From the NCBI GenBank assembly GCA_964637235.1, contig CAZWVR010000132.1, forward strand, positions 1-5,294: 5,294 bases of DNA, read 5' to 3'. This document shows, one piece after another, positions 5,207 through 5,294 of this stretch (position 1 is its first letter; the number at the start of each line of letters is the position of its first letter). The notes below the pieces were generated by a model. That model saw nothing but the letters and a program-made list of their open reading frames with translations, was not told the DNA's origin and searched no databases. The DNA is from CAZWVR01 sp964637235 (GTDB lineage Bacteria; Bacteroidota; Bacteroidia; Bacteroidales; S143-33). A program made the translations under genes and the position numbers.

Positions 5207-5294
5207 ATGCCAAAAGTTAAGACAAAAGGAGGAGCTAAAAAAAGATTTAAATTTACAGCTACTGGTAAAATACGGAGAAAACACGCATACAAAA
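5207..5294 (+). CDS. rpmI: 50S ribosomal protein L35, 5' part only
   Basis: The window ends after 29 codons of a protein usually about 65 residues long. The visible residues (MPKVKTKGGAKKRF, then TATGKIRRKHAYK) follow the L35 pattern MPKxKTxxxxKKRFxxTxTGKIxRxHA. L35 is a small basic protein of the large ribosomal subunit. It begins 11 bases after infC and is presumably co-transcribed with it; rplT (L20) would be expected next, outside the window. No Shine-Dalgarno precedes the ATG. Confidence 0.95.
   Translation, partial: MPKVKTKGGAKKRFKFTATGKIRRKHAYK

Overview
The window looks like chromosomal DNA from an AT-rich member of the Bacteroidota. The evidence is low GC, TAnnTTTG-type -7 promoter boxes, near absence of Shine-Dalgarno sequences, and proteins that read like Bacteroidota versions of their families. 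This assignment is inference; no 16S gene or other decisive marker is present.

The left 4.06 kb is a compact minus-strand operon read from right to left. It begins with a leucine-dehydrogenase-family protein (4060 to 2984). This overlaps by one base (TAATG) a 655-residue protein (2984 to 1017), which joins a complete butyrate kinase to a type-I periplasmic-binding-protein-like domain of the ABC_sub_bind kind. After 17 bases comes an ALDH7/antiquitin-type aldehyde dehydrogenase (999 to the left edge, cut off). The three families suit amino-acid or short-chain-acid fermentation: deamination, acyl-phosphate to ATP, and aldehyde oxidation. Two members deviate from their families. The LeuDH-like protein has lost all three canonical catalytic residues (K68, K80 and D115 read R, G and N) while keeping its NAD-binding motif. 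The kinase carries what looks like a cytoplasmic ligand-sensing domain. The aldehyde dehydrogenase also has Ala where the conserved cofactor-contacting Lys is expected. The operon could therefore be a ligand- or redox-sensing version of the familiar LeuDH/Buk fermentation module, rather than the plain catabolic one.

An AT-rich divergent spacer (about 4061-4270) holds a -7 box for the minus-strand operon and a well-formed Bacteroidota promoter facing right. The right part is housekeeping: tRNA-Leu(GAG), a hairpin plus T-run that looks like an intrinsic terminator, tRNA-Leu(CAG), tRNA-Val(GAC), then infC (translation initiation factor IF-3, with a TTG start) and the beginning of rpmI (ribosomal protein L35, cut by the right edge).

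The most notable features are the butyrate kinase/binding-protein fusion and its translational coupling to an apparently non-catalytic LeuDH relative.
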